A DNA stretch of 33,595 bases from JBFMDN01 sp040753915 (GTDB taxonomy: Bacteria; Desulfobacterota; Desulfomonilia; Desulfomonilales; Desulfomonilaceae), in contig JBFMDN010000062.1 of assembly GCA_040753915.1 (NCBI GenBank), positions 1 to 33,595 on the forward strand. Reading direction: 5' to 3'. The translations under genes were made by a program, and so were the position numbers. Shown here one piece after another: positions 16,168 through 23,841 of the stretch (its first letter is position 1; the number at the start of each line of letters is the position of its first letter). The notes beneath the pieces are model-generated. The model had not been told where the DNA came from and did no database searches. It saw nothing but the letters and a program-made list of their open reading frames with translations.

Positions 16168-17487
16168 CTAGCTGCAAACATCCGCAATGGCTTGATCTAG
16201 AGCCTCCTGTGACAACTCAAGCCCAGCGCCCTTGTTGGCCATCTCCAGAAGTGCCTCTTCCGACAGTTCCGGCGACATGTTTGCGAAAATGGGGTGAATG
16301 CCGAAAAGGTAGGCTACCGCCTGTCTCCTCACCCACCAGTCTTTGAGCGCTGCTTCTCCTGATATGCCAAAATCGCCAAAAATAGGTTGCGCGGGAGCCC
16401 ATGAACTGAACTTGGCACCTTCCGGGACCGTCGCCGCGCCTTGCATGCTGGCCAAAGACTGTTCGATAGCCTTGGGATCCTTCTGGCCAGCTTTCCCGGC
16501 TATCTCGGCGACAGCGGCCGGATCAACGCCTCGTCGAGCGCAAGCTTTCAGCACATGGCCGGCGTCCGCGGCTGAAAGTCCCAACTTCTTCAACGCCAGC
16601 AGGGCTCCTATGTCGGTGATCATGAAGCCCGGTTCAGGCTCGGGGGGTTCTGTGAGCGTCGCCGGGTCTACGCTCAGGTATAGGAACGTGTTGGTGGGGT
16701 AGGGGGTGTTGTAGCAAGCGCTGTGGCGATGCGTGACAGGTGCGAGCCATTCCCTGGCGTCACTTTCCCCCATAGCGATCAAAATGTCTTCAACGCCACG
16801 CTTGCCCGAAAGAGCGCTCCCTTTGATCGCTTGAAAGATCTCGAAACATTGGTCGACAAAACCTTCAGCGTCCGAAATTTCCAGCAACCCCATACCTCTG
16901 AGGGCCACGGCCTTCAGGTTCTTGGAGCCAAACACTTTGCCGAATTGCCAACAATCACCGTTCGCCCAGTAGTTTACACAGACTTGGGCTAGGTCGGAGC
17001 CTTCTTCTCCCGCCGGACCTATAACCAGTGTTTGAATAAGATCGTCTCCCATGGTCTTTCGTATGTGGTCGGTGGTGTCCCAAACATCCTTCCCCCAGAG
17101 CTCCGAAGCGTCCTGAACATCGGCGATTCCGTCATGAAGCCAAAGGAAGACAGGTTTTTGCGATTTTCCACGTATGACGACATAATCAAAGCCCGTGTAC
17201 TTCAATTCCATGCCGGCCTTGAGCGTAAAAGGGGAATGAGTAAGGTAGCCGGTCCGTGGACTCTTGGCTGAGATTACCGAAAGAGCCGAAGCCGGGAACA
17301 GGGTGCCCGTAAGCAATCCGGCGCCGAGTATTACAGGATCACTATCCTTATAGGTTTCGTACAATGAACTGGTAATGCCCGCGCCGCCTATCCTCTTGCT
17401 CACAAGATCATCATCAAGTTCTTCCTCGGAGGTCGCGCCAGTTTCCAGATCCACGATCAGAATCTTATTGGATGATAGATAGTCCAT
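16168..17487 (-). CDS. aldehyde:ferredoxin oxidoreductase-like protein lacking the Fe-S ligands
   Basis: A 439-aa relative of the tungsten AOR family, whose members are usually about 600-650 aa. The N-terminal domain is clear: KILIVDLETG, RIGGAGITSSLYE, GAGLLTGTLFPASALSVISAKSPRTG, TGFDYVVIRG, and FGKVFGSKNLKAVALRG (about 182-198). Where family members carry the CxxCxxxC cluster motif, this protein has HSACYNTPYPTN with only C258; the other two positions appear to be threonines. The late cysteine (LGxC) seems to be H397 in FGIHPIF. The C-terminal domains are shortened. It may bind pterin without a cluster, or be non-catalytic. ATG 17487 has GGAGGAGAG upstream and lies two bases after the ferredoxin gene. 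Confidence 0.82.
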   Translation of the reverse strand: MDYLSSNKILIVDLETGATSEEELDDDLVSKRIGGAGITSSLYETYKDSDPVILGAGLLTGTLFPASALSVISAKSPRTGYLTHSPFTLKAGMELKYTGFDYVVIRGKSQKPVFLWLHDGIADVQDASELWGKDVWDTTDHIRKTMGDDLIQTLVIGPAGEEGSDLAQVCVNYWANGDCWQFGKVFGSKNLKAVALRGMGLLEISDAEGFVDQCFEIFQAIKGSALSGKRGVEDILIAMGESDAREWLAPVTHRHSACYNTPYPTNTFLYLSVDPATLTEPPEPEPGFMITDIGALLALKKLGLSAADAGHVLKACARRGVDPAAVAEIAGKAGQKDPKAIEQSLASMQGAATVPEGAKFSSWAPAQPIFGDFGISGEAALKDWWVRRQAVAYLFGIHPIFANMSPELSEEALLEMANKGAGLELSQEALDQAIADVCS

Positions 17488-17489
17488 TG

Positions 17490-17870
17490 TTACTCTCCTC
17501 CCTCTATCAGAGAGATGGCGTTGACGGGACAAATCTTGACGCACATGGGGCCATATTTCATATCGCCGCACCGATCACAAGGCTCGCGCAACAGCATGGG
17601 CTTGGCGGAGGCGTCGGCCTCCTTCTTTTGTCCGGAGTCTCCTGCTTCTTCCGCCACACCGATCCTCTTGATCTCAAGCCCTTCGGGTCGTGCTATGGTA
17701 AGACTGTCTTCTTCTTTCACGACTACCCCGAAGTAGTCCTTCTTTTCTCGAGCCCGATAGACAACGATACACGACGCAAGCAGGGCGAAGGCGTCGTCTC
17801 TGTGATATCCGCACGCCATCTCGCAAGCCATGCACCCAATACATTTGAGCGCGTCCACGTCAATTCTCAT
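17490..17870 (-). CDS. AOR-associated ferredoxin with two [4Fe-4S] clusters
   Basis: A 126-aa small iron-sulfur protein. Cluster motifs are C10-C13-C16-C20 (CIGCMACEMACGYH) and C98-C101-C110-C114 (CDRCGDMKYGPMCVKICP), separated by an insert of about 75 residues. Such proteins sit next to AOR or BamB-type enzymes and carry their electrons. It is the first gene of the minus-strand cytochrome cluster. I chose ATG 17870 because AAGGAGAAG precedes it; the frame is open another 83 codons upstream but with no sensible protein. Because the adjacent AOR-like protein seems to lack its own cluster, the usual electron path from AOR to this ferredoxin would be broken. Confidence 0.88.
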   Translation of the reverse strand: MRIDVDALKCIGCMACEMACGYHRDDAFALLASCIVVYRAREKKDYFGVVVKEEDSLTIARPEGLEIKRIGVAEEAGDSGQKKEADASAKPMLLREPCDRCGDMKYGPMCVKICPVNAISLIEGGE

Positions 17871-18195
17871 TCGACTTCTCCTTCCAAGTCTGGTGGGCCT
17901 CAGCCCAACTCGCTCATGTGAATGGCGTTCCTTCAGATTCGGGGCGCCTGGAACCATGGCGAGGGATACGGCGACTTGATGCGGCCGGTTTCCGCTCACT
18001 GGGCGTCTCAAAGGCAGCAGCTCCCATTTCTTCGCCGCTTTGCGCAATACGTTCCTCATTGGCGCCTCTGGATCGCGTTGCCAGCGTCCAGAGAGCAGCC
18101 GATCGTGCTTTTCCGGCAACAGGCTTGAGGTTCTGCGAAATTGTCCGTGCGGCTAGTTTTTCAGAAGCTTTATGAGTTCATTTTCAACCTGTGGC

Positions 18196-18256
18196 ACCCT
18201 ACAACCAGAGACTCGGTCTGTCAAGCAAAATATCATAAAGGTATAATATTATAATC
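18196..18256 (-). promoter_or_regulatory. candidate promoter of the ferredoxin/AOR-like/cytochrome operon
   Basis: Read on the minus strand, TTGACA (18224-18219) is followed after 17 bases by TAGGGT (18201-18196), with an AT-rich tract containing ATAATATTATA just upstream. Transcription would start near 18189, leaving a leader of about 320 bases before 17870. The upstream tract and -35 closely match those of the opposite promoter at 19087-19140. Confidence 0.5.
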
Positions 18257-19086
18257 GTCGACCTGGACCGCTCGCATGGGAGCGATGGAGCTCGGCCCCC
18301 CCCAAGGGGGATTACCTCCCGATTTACCGGACGGTTTTCATCGATCCGGCAGGATTGGGGGAATGGAGGGGACCTTCTTTTGACGAGAGGACGAACCATT
18401 GCGATCGTTCATAGCGGTCGCGAAGCCATTGTTCCCGATTCGGCGCGCTCTTTGACTCTGGGGCCACGCTTCGGCCGAGAGCGATAACCAGGCCCGCTGC
18501 ACTGGTCCGTAAGCCACAAGCGTCGAGAATTTCAAGCCCCACCGTTGTGCGGTGAAATCCTGACGGTCTCGCTGGCTGGCGGTCTGGCGATGTCAATGCG
18601 CGTATTCCAGGGGGCGCGCACGAGCACGCGCACCTCCTCGGTTGGAGTCAAAGCGAGTGATAGGAGAACAGTCTGACGAAAAATGGCTATAATTTGAATC
18701 CCTTAAGATAAGCCTGGCAAGATGAGCGCACATCCTCTGCTTTTAGGTCCCCCTTTGCCGCCACGAGATCGTCGATGGGTTTTTCGCAGCAAGCCCGGTG
18801 AACATCCGTGGTTCCGCCCTATAATATCCTGATGTTGGTGTAAGGAGGGTTTGGCTGGCTGGGGTAGGAAACAAAATGAAACTGAAGTAGTATAAATAGA
18901 TTAGAGAGATTGGTAGAGGTGAGGTTAGATAAGTGATTAAATAACCGGATATAACGCGAGATCATAGGCATTAAACCTAAAGGACTGCTATAGATAGCTG
19001 GATATTTTGACGATTTTCTATGGTAGGAGTTTTGAAGGTGATGCCAACTCAGCGTAATAAAAATGGATAGTGAGTCGGCCATGAAC

Positions 19087-19140
19087 TATCATAATATTAT
19101 ATGATTTTTCTTGACAGCCGTCACGCTCCTGATCTATAAG
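19087..19140 (+). promoter_or_regulatory. candidate sigma-70 promoter of the GntR regulator and catabolic cluster
   Basis: TTGACA (19111-19116) is followed after 18 bases by TATAAG (19135-19140). Upstream lies the AT-rich imperfect palindrome ATCATAATATTATATGAT (19089-19106), which could be an UP element or operator. The leader to ATG 19337 would be about 190 bases and contains an inverted repeat at 19158-19197. Confidence 0.6.
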
Positions 19141-19157
19141 TTGACTTGTCCAATGTG

Positions 19158-19197
19158 GCAGACTGAAATTCAACCTACGGCGCGTTTGGCAGTCTGC
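19158..19197 (+). promoter_or_regulatory. inverted repeat in the regulator leader
   Basis: GCAGACTG (19158-19165) and CAGTCTGC (19190-19197) are perfect reverse complements with 24 bases between them. They lie directly downstream of the promoter. This could be an operator pair for the GntR protein or an RNA stem. Confidence 0.4.
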
Positions 19198-19336
19198 TGG
19201 CTATGCGCCAGAAAGGTCGCTGTTCCGTACTGCGAATTGCCCGAAAGGCCACCGCAAATCATAAGGCCCGATTGTCGGTAATCCGGCAGATCGGGTAACA
19301 ACCGCCCGCGGCTAGTTCCCGGAGGTGGATCGGATT

Positions 19337-20236
19337 ATGTTTCAGCCTGCTCAGAAGGGTAACAAAGTATCCCACTATGTTGTTGAGCAGATTCGTGACG
19401 CAATCCTCAGGGGCGAATTCAAGCCCGGTGACAGGCTTGCGTCCGAAAAGGAGCTCATGGGGCAGTTTCAAGTCAGCAAGGCGAGTATGCGTGAAGCCCT
19501 GAGAGTGCTGGAGGGGATGGGGCTCATAGAGACGAGAAAAGGCACGGGAGGAGGGATCTTTGCCGCTGAAGTGAACATGAACACCACCGTTCACAGTCTC
19601 ACGAATTTCCTCCATTTCAAGAATGTGTCGGTTGCGGACATCACCGCCCTACGCTACTTCCTTGAGCCTCGCCTCGCCCAGATCGCGATATCCAAGATCA
19701 CCGAGAACGACATTCGCATATTGGAGACCATGACCACGAGTGAAGTGAGCGCGCCCCCCACCAAAGACCAACGAGGCATCGGATTTCATTATTACATCGC
19801 CCGATTCTCGGAAAACCCGCTGCTCATTCTGATTATGGACTTTATCGAGAGCCTCCTCGCGGACCTGAAAGTTGAGCTTAATCCAGGATCCGACTTCTAT
19901 GATGAAGTGGAATACGACCATTTCAGAATCCTCGATTGTTTCAGACGCAAAGACTGTATTGGGGTCAGAAGAGAGATGGCGTCCCATGTGCTTCGCGTGG
20001 GGCGGTATCTGGCAAATCTGGCGGGCACCCCCCCTTTCACTGCTCAGGAATTCCAGCAAGGGGGGGCGGCTGGTCCATCGGTGGATCCTGAGGATCAACT
20101 GATAGGATCGAACCATGAACCACTTTTGCCCTTGTCCGTGCAAAAGTCTCTTGAGGATCATGGGCTACTGCTCAAGCACGTGGCCAACGGGGATGTGTAT
20201 CTCATTCAAGTCAAGAAACAGCAGCGAGCTGAATAG
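19337..20236 (+). CDS. GntR-family transcriptional regulator, FadR/FCD type
   Basis: A 299-aa DNA-binding regulator. Residues about 10-75 are the winged helix-turn-helix of the GntR family: VVEQIRDAILRGEFKPGDRL, SEKELMGQFQVSKASMREAL and GLIETRKGTGGGIF. Residues about 95-230 form the helical FCD ligand-binding domain (LRYFLEPRLAQIA...). A C-terminal tail of about 65 residues has no family match I know. FadR-type proteins usually bind an organic acid or acyl-CoA and repress nearby catabolic genes. GGAGG precedes ATG 19337 at slightly long spacing; a GTG at 19325 overlaps that site and is less likely. It heads the plus-strand cluster and faces the minus-strand operon across the control region. 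Confidence 0.9.
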   Translation: MFQPAQKGNKVSHYVVEQIRDAILRGEFKPGDRLASEKELMGQFQVSKASMREALRVLEGMGLIETRKGTGGGIFAAEVNMNTTVHSLTNFLHFKNVSVADITALRYFLEPRLAQIAISKITENDIRILETMTTSEVSAPPTKDQRGIGFHYYIARFSENPLLILIMDFIESLLADLKVELNPGSDFYDEVEYDHFRILDCFRRKDCIGVRREMASHVLRVGRYLANLAGTPPFTAQEFQQGGAAGPSVDPEDQLIGSNHEPLLPLSVQKSLEDHGLLLKHVANGDVYLIQVKKQQRAE

Positions 20237-20528
20237 AAGGCTCGCGCCATCGGGCCCGACGGGATTGCGGTCGAATTTTCGCTTTCGCAATAAGCGCCTG
20301 GCCGAAAAGCTCAAAAAGGCAAACAACGGTTTCATGACTTAATCGGATATCGCGAGTTCGCCTCTTTCCAGCCAGAGAAATCGCATACCTTTTAAGTAAT
20401 GGAGGGGACTGTACGATTGAGCGCATTGGTTTGCCCTCTGAAGCCCGCGCGAGGACATGAGGCTGCGAGAGGGAAACGACAGAGACGCGAACAATTGCAA
20501 CTATATGGAACTATCAAAGGAGATCGAG

Positions 20529-22124
20529 ATGCATCCTATGGAATCGGCCCTGAAAAATGTGAAGTATCGCGTAGAATCTGGGGGCAACCCTTACAGGCTA
20601 AAATACTGTGTCAGTGGTGAATGGCTGGAATCAGCCACAACGAAATACATGGACTGCTACAATCCTTCCACCGGCCAGGTGATCGCCTATGCGCCCCAAT
20701 GCACGGTAAGTGAAGTGGAGTCTGCCATCGCGGCCGCAAAAGAGGCTTTTCCTGCCTGGGCGAACACTCCTCCGAACAAGCGCGCTCAGGTGCTCTTTCG
20801 CATGAAAATACTCCTGGACCAGCATTTGGAAGAGCTCACCTATCTCCTTTGCAAAGAGGAGGGCAAATCCTGGACTGAATCCATGGGCGACATCCTGAAG
20901 GTGAATGAAGTTGTGGAGTATGCTTGCGGAATCCCCCAACTCATGAAGGGTGAGTCCATCATGAACATTTCAACCGGATACGATACGGTTTTGTATCACC
21001 ATCCGCTTGGGGTGTTCGCAGGAATTCCGCCGTGGAACTTCCCCGCAATGATACCTCATGGTTGGATGGCACCTCTCTGTATAGCCACCGGCAATACAAT
21101 GGTGCTCAAGGCCGCAAGTTTCGTCCCTCAATCGGCTATGCGCATTCTGGAGCTCTGGCATGAGGCAGGACTGCCCCCGGGGGTCATCAATATCGTGACA
21201 GCCGGGAGGAACGAAGCGGAGATTCTCTTGAAACATCCTGACATCGTGGGAGTGTCTTTTGTGGGTTCCACAAAAGTGGGGCGCCACATATATGCTACGG
21301 CCGCGGCGCACGGAAAACGGGTCCAGGCGCTGACGGAAGCAAAGAATCACGCGCTGGTTCTCCGGGACTGCAAACTCGATCGAACGGCGCACGGAATTAT
21401 CAACGCTTTCTGCGGCTGCGCCGGAGAACGCTGCATGGCTCTGCCAGTTGTCTGCGTTGAGGAGGCAATAGCTGATGAGCTCGTGGAAAGACTCAAGGTT
21501 CTTGCCGCGCAGAGAAGGATAGGGGCGGCGTATGACAAGGCCACGGAATTGGGGCCGGTGGTGAACGCAGGTCATTTGAAGTTTGTCACTGACTGGATCG
21601 AGACGGGTATTCAAGAGGGGGCCGAGCTCGCGCTCGACGGGCGAAACCCCAGCGTTCCCCCGGACTGCAAGAACGGATTCTTTATTGGCCCCACGATTCT
21701 CGACCACGTCAAGCCGGGTATGTCGTGCGGCGAACAGGAAATCTTTGGACCAGTGCTCTGCGTCAAGCGCGTGAAGGATTACGAGGAAGGGCTGGCCATC
21801 ATGAACGCCAGTGAATTCGCCAACGGGTCGGTAATTTACACGCAGAACGGACACTATGCCAGAGATTTCTCCTATCGAACCCACGCCGGAATGGTGGGAA
21901 TCAACGTGGGCATTCCCGTGCCTGTAGGGATCTTCGGCTTCACCGGACACAAGAACTCGTTTTTCGGGGATCTGCACGTCATGGGAAGAGATGGCGTGCG
22001 TTTCTATACGGAGGTCAAAAACGTCACGGCCACGTGGTTCCCAGAGGACGCCCAGCTTTCTAAGAAGGTTGATACGTGGGACGGCACCATCACCTCATTG
22101 CCCTCGGATGACGAGAAGAAATAG
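20529..22124 (+). CDS. acylating aldehyde dehydrogenase, methylmalonate-semialdehyde dehydrogenase (MmsA) type
   Basis: A 531-aa NAD-dependent enzyme of the aldehyde dehydrogenase superfamily. It shows NPSTGQVIAYAP, GIPPWNFPAMIP, VSFVGSTKVGRHIYATAAAHGKRVQAL in short pieces, and the catalytic cysteine in GERCMA (C302). The ending, GFTGHKNSFFGDLHVMG, is characteristic of the MmsA/IolA group, which turns a semialdehyde plus CoA into an acyl-CoA. The usual LGGAKNH is LTEAKNH here, so substrate or mechanism may differ. I chose the ATG at 20529 because AAGGAG lies seven to eight bases upstream; the frame extends 24 codons further back. It is 292 bases after the regulator. Confidence 0.88.
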   Translation: MHPMESALKNVKYRVESGGNPYRLKYCVSGEWLESATTKYMDCYNPSTGQVIAYAPQCTVSEVESAIAAAKEAFPAWANTPPNKRAQVLFRMKILLDQHLEELTYLLCKEEGKSWTESMGDILKVNEVVEYACGIPQLMKGESIMNISTGYDTVLYHHPLGVFAGIPPWNFPAMIPHGWMAPLCIATGNTMVLKAASFVPQSAMRILELWHEAGLPPGVINIVTAGRNEAEILLKHPDIVGVSFVGSTKVGRHIYATAAAHGKRVQALTEAKNHALVLRDCKLDRTAHGIINAFCGCAGERCMALPVVCVEEAIADELVERLKVLAAQRRIGAAYDKATELGPVVNAGHLKFVTDWIETGIQEGAELALDGRNPSVPPDCKNGFFIGPTILDHVKPGMSCGEQEIFGPVLCVKRVKDYEEGLAIMNASEFANGSVIYTQNGHYARDFSYRTHAGMVGINVGIPVPVGIFGFTGHKNSFFGDLHVMGRDGVRFYTEVKNVTATWFPEDAQLSKKVDTWDGTITSLPSDDEKK

Positions 22125-22211
22125 CCCGGCATGCCATCCACCGACCACAAGATCTGTGCCAGCCTCCGCAGGAGAACCGCGATCCGCTGGCGAGTCTTGA
22201 GCGTCGAGAGT

Positions 22212-22244
22212 CCCAGCGCAGGGGGAGTGTCCCCCTGTGCTGGG
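22212..22244 (+). terminator. very strong hairpin between the dehydrogenase and flavoprotein genes
   Basis: CCCAGCGCAGGGGGA (22212-22226) pairs over 15 positions (one G-T) with TCCCCCTGTGCTGGG (22230-22244) around a GTG loop. It lies 88 bases after one stop and 82 before the next start. No T-run follows, so it may be an RNA processing or stability element, or a partial terminator, within the cluster. Confidence 0.5.
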
Positions 22245-22325
22245 TGACCATGAGTGGTGAGATGATCGTCTCCCCGCACGGGCTTGGCTGTTCCCCTTTT
22301 TCAAGAACTCAGGAAGGAGATCCAG

Positions 22326-23804
22326 ATGTCTGAGTTGAGCAGTCTACAGAAAGAACCCGTTTTTCCCGCGACTGATGCAGGAAGGGTCGACTCCGTTCTC
22401 AGGGAGCTGAGAAGGATTGTCGGCGATGCAAACTGCACCGCGGCTAGACACATTCGGTACGCCTACTCGTATGATCTGAGTTTTGTGCAACCCAAGCTGC
22501 CGGACTACGTGGTCATGGCGGAGACGGTGGAGCAGATACAGGCGCTTCTCCGATTTGCCAACAAGGAGAAGATCCCTGTGGTTCCTTACACCGCGGGCAC
22601 AAATATCGGTGGTCTTACCATTCCCGAGAGGGGCGGCATTCTTCTTGACCTTAAGAAGATGAATAAGATCATCGACATAGATGCGGAAGCTCATGTCGCA
22701 GTCATCGAACCGGGAGTCTCCCACGCCAAACTGGCCGACGCTTTGTACAAGCACAAACTGAGATTTGGGTGGCCGGTTGGGCCTCCTTCGGCCTCGGTCC
22801 TGGCTTGCGCGGTCTCTCACGGTATTGGAGGCTTGAATGCGAAGTACGGGTTGAACAGCCAGGAAATCACCAGCATGGAAGTTGTTTTGCCCACCGGTGA
22901 GCTGGTGAGGGTGGGATCGTGCGCCATCAGGCACGACGCCTGGCATAGCTGCCTTCCGCTTCCGCAGCTCGATGGCCTTTTCAAGGGATGGCTGGGATCG
23001 ACCGGCGTGGTGACAAAGATTGGCCTCAGTGTGCATCCCATTCCTCCTCTTCTGAAAGTCTTTACCGTATCGTGCGACAATGTTGAGGACATGTACTCGT
23101 ACATGTTGAACTTGAGCAATTATGAGATGTGTGACGATCTCACAGCGGTTTCCTGGTGGCTTGCCCAAGTTCCCATCCCGTATCCCTTCAAACCAAAGCC
23201 CGAAGGCGCTCCCGAGTGGTTCAGCTTTGCTACCACAACCTCCTGGACCGAAAAGGAGCGAGAGGCAAGGACGGAAATCTGGGAGACGGTCTTTGAGGAA
23301 GAGCAGAAAAAGAAAAAGACATCCATTAAACAAACGGTTTATCCGGAAGAGGCGTTGAAGGGAAGAACACAACTGCCCAGCCAGGTCGTGGGTTCCACGA
23401 AGAACTACTGCAAGCAGGGTGGGGCTGGAATATCCTGGCCCGGGACTTTCACACCCGCCAAAGTCTGGGCGCCCGTGTACAACAAGTGGAAAGAGATCCT
23501 CATCGGCCATAGGCTTTCACCGTCCGTCCGAATGAGCATGTATCGAGGCGTTCACTACGGAATGCTGAGAGCGATGATCCCGTTTAACAAACAGAGCCCT
23601 GAGGAGACGGAAAACGCGAGGCAGGCAATAGTTGAGTGCCTGAAAGTCGATTTGGACGCAGGGGGAATTCCGTATAAGCCGCCTATAGACTTCGCCAACG
23701 AGATTAACAAGCGAGCCAGTCCTGGGTATCTGGAGCTGTTGAGGAGAGTCAAGGCACTCCTGGATCCGAACGATATCATGAATCCAGGCAAACTTGGCAT
23801 ATGA
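22326..23804 (+). CDS. FAD-dependent oxidoreductase, GlcD / vanillyl-alcohol-oxidase superfamily
   Basis: A 492-aa flavoprotein with a PCMH-type FAD-binding domain in the first half: VVPYTAGTNIGGL (85-97), GGILLDLKKMNKI, and SASVLACAVSHGIGGLN (155-171). The C-terminal end, LDPNDIMNPGKLG, is the usual closing motif of GlcD-like enzymes. Relatives oxidise 2-hydroxy acids (glycolate, lactate) or alkylphenols and pass electrons to an Fe-S or cytochrome partner. The next gene, 37 bases on, is an HdrD/GlcF-like Fe-S protein, which fits such a pair. ATG 22326 has AAGGAGAT upstream. The exact substrate is not evident. Confidence 0.87.
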   Translation: MSELSSLQKEPVFPATDAGRVDSVLRELRRIVGDANCTAARHIRYAYSYDLSFVQPKLPDYVVMAETVEQIQALLRFANKEKIPVVPYTAGTNIGGLTIPERGGILLDLKKMNKIIDIDAEAHVAVIEPGVSHAKLADALYKHKLRFGWPVGPPSASVLACAVSHGIGGLNAKYGLNSQEITSMEVVLPTGELVRVGSCAIRHDAWHSCLPLPQLDGLFKGWLGSTGVVTKIGLSVHPIPPLLKVFTVSCDNVEDMYSYMLNLSNYEMCDDLTAVSWWLAQVPIPYPFKPKPEGAPEWFSFATTTSWTEKEREARTEIWETVFEEEQKKKKTSIKQTVYPEEALKGRTQLPSQVVGSTKNYCKQGGAGISWPGTFTPAKVWAPVYNKWKEILIGHRLSPSVRMSMYRGVHYGMLRAMIPFNKQSPEETENARQAIVECLKVDLDAGGIPYKPPIDFANEINKRASPGYLELLRRVKALLDPNDIMNPGKLGI

Positions 23805-23841
23805 GCAGTCAACAACATACAGATTCAGACTGTGAGGAACA

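Larger units (their letters stand above)
17871..19336. other. 1.5 kb divergent intergenic region with an AT-rich island
   Basis: No open frame here has a ribosome binding site and a believable protein. The region carries outward-facing promoters at both ends (listed separately) and a CCCCC-AA-GGGGG inverted repeat near 18296-18310. Between about 18830 and 19110 the sequence becomes clearly AT- and purine-rich on the plus strand, unlike the rest of the window. The 87-codon minus-strand frame in that island has a composition more like chance than protein. Confidence 0.6.

Noticed and set aside
18819..19082. 87-codon minus-strand frame in the AT-rich island
   Set aside because: No ribosome binding site, composition dominated by Ser/Leu/Ile/Asn from AT-rich DNA, and no known fold.
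20970..21977. 335-codon open frame opposite the aldehyde dehydrogenase
   Set aside because: It is entirely antisense to a clear dehydrogenase gene, with no recognisable domain. Long antisense frames are common in this codon usage.
22344..23510. 388-codon open frame opposite the FAD protein
   Set aside because: It is a shadow of the flavoprotein gene, with no family motifs.
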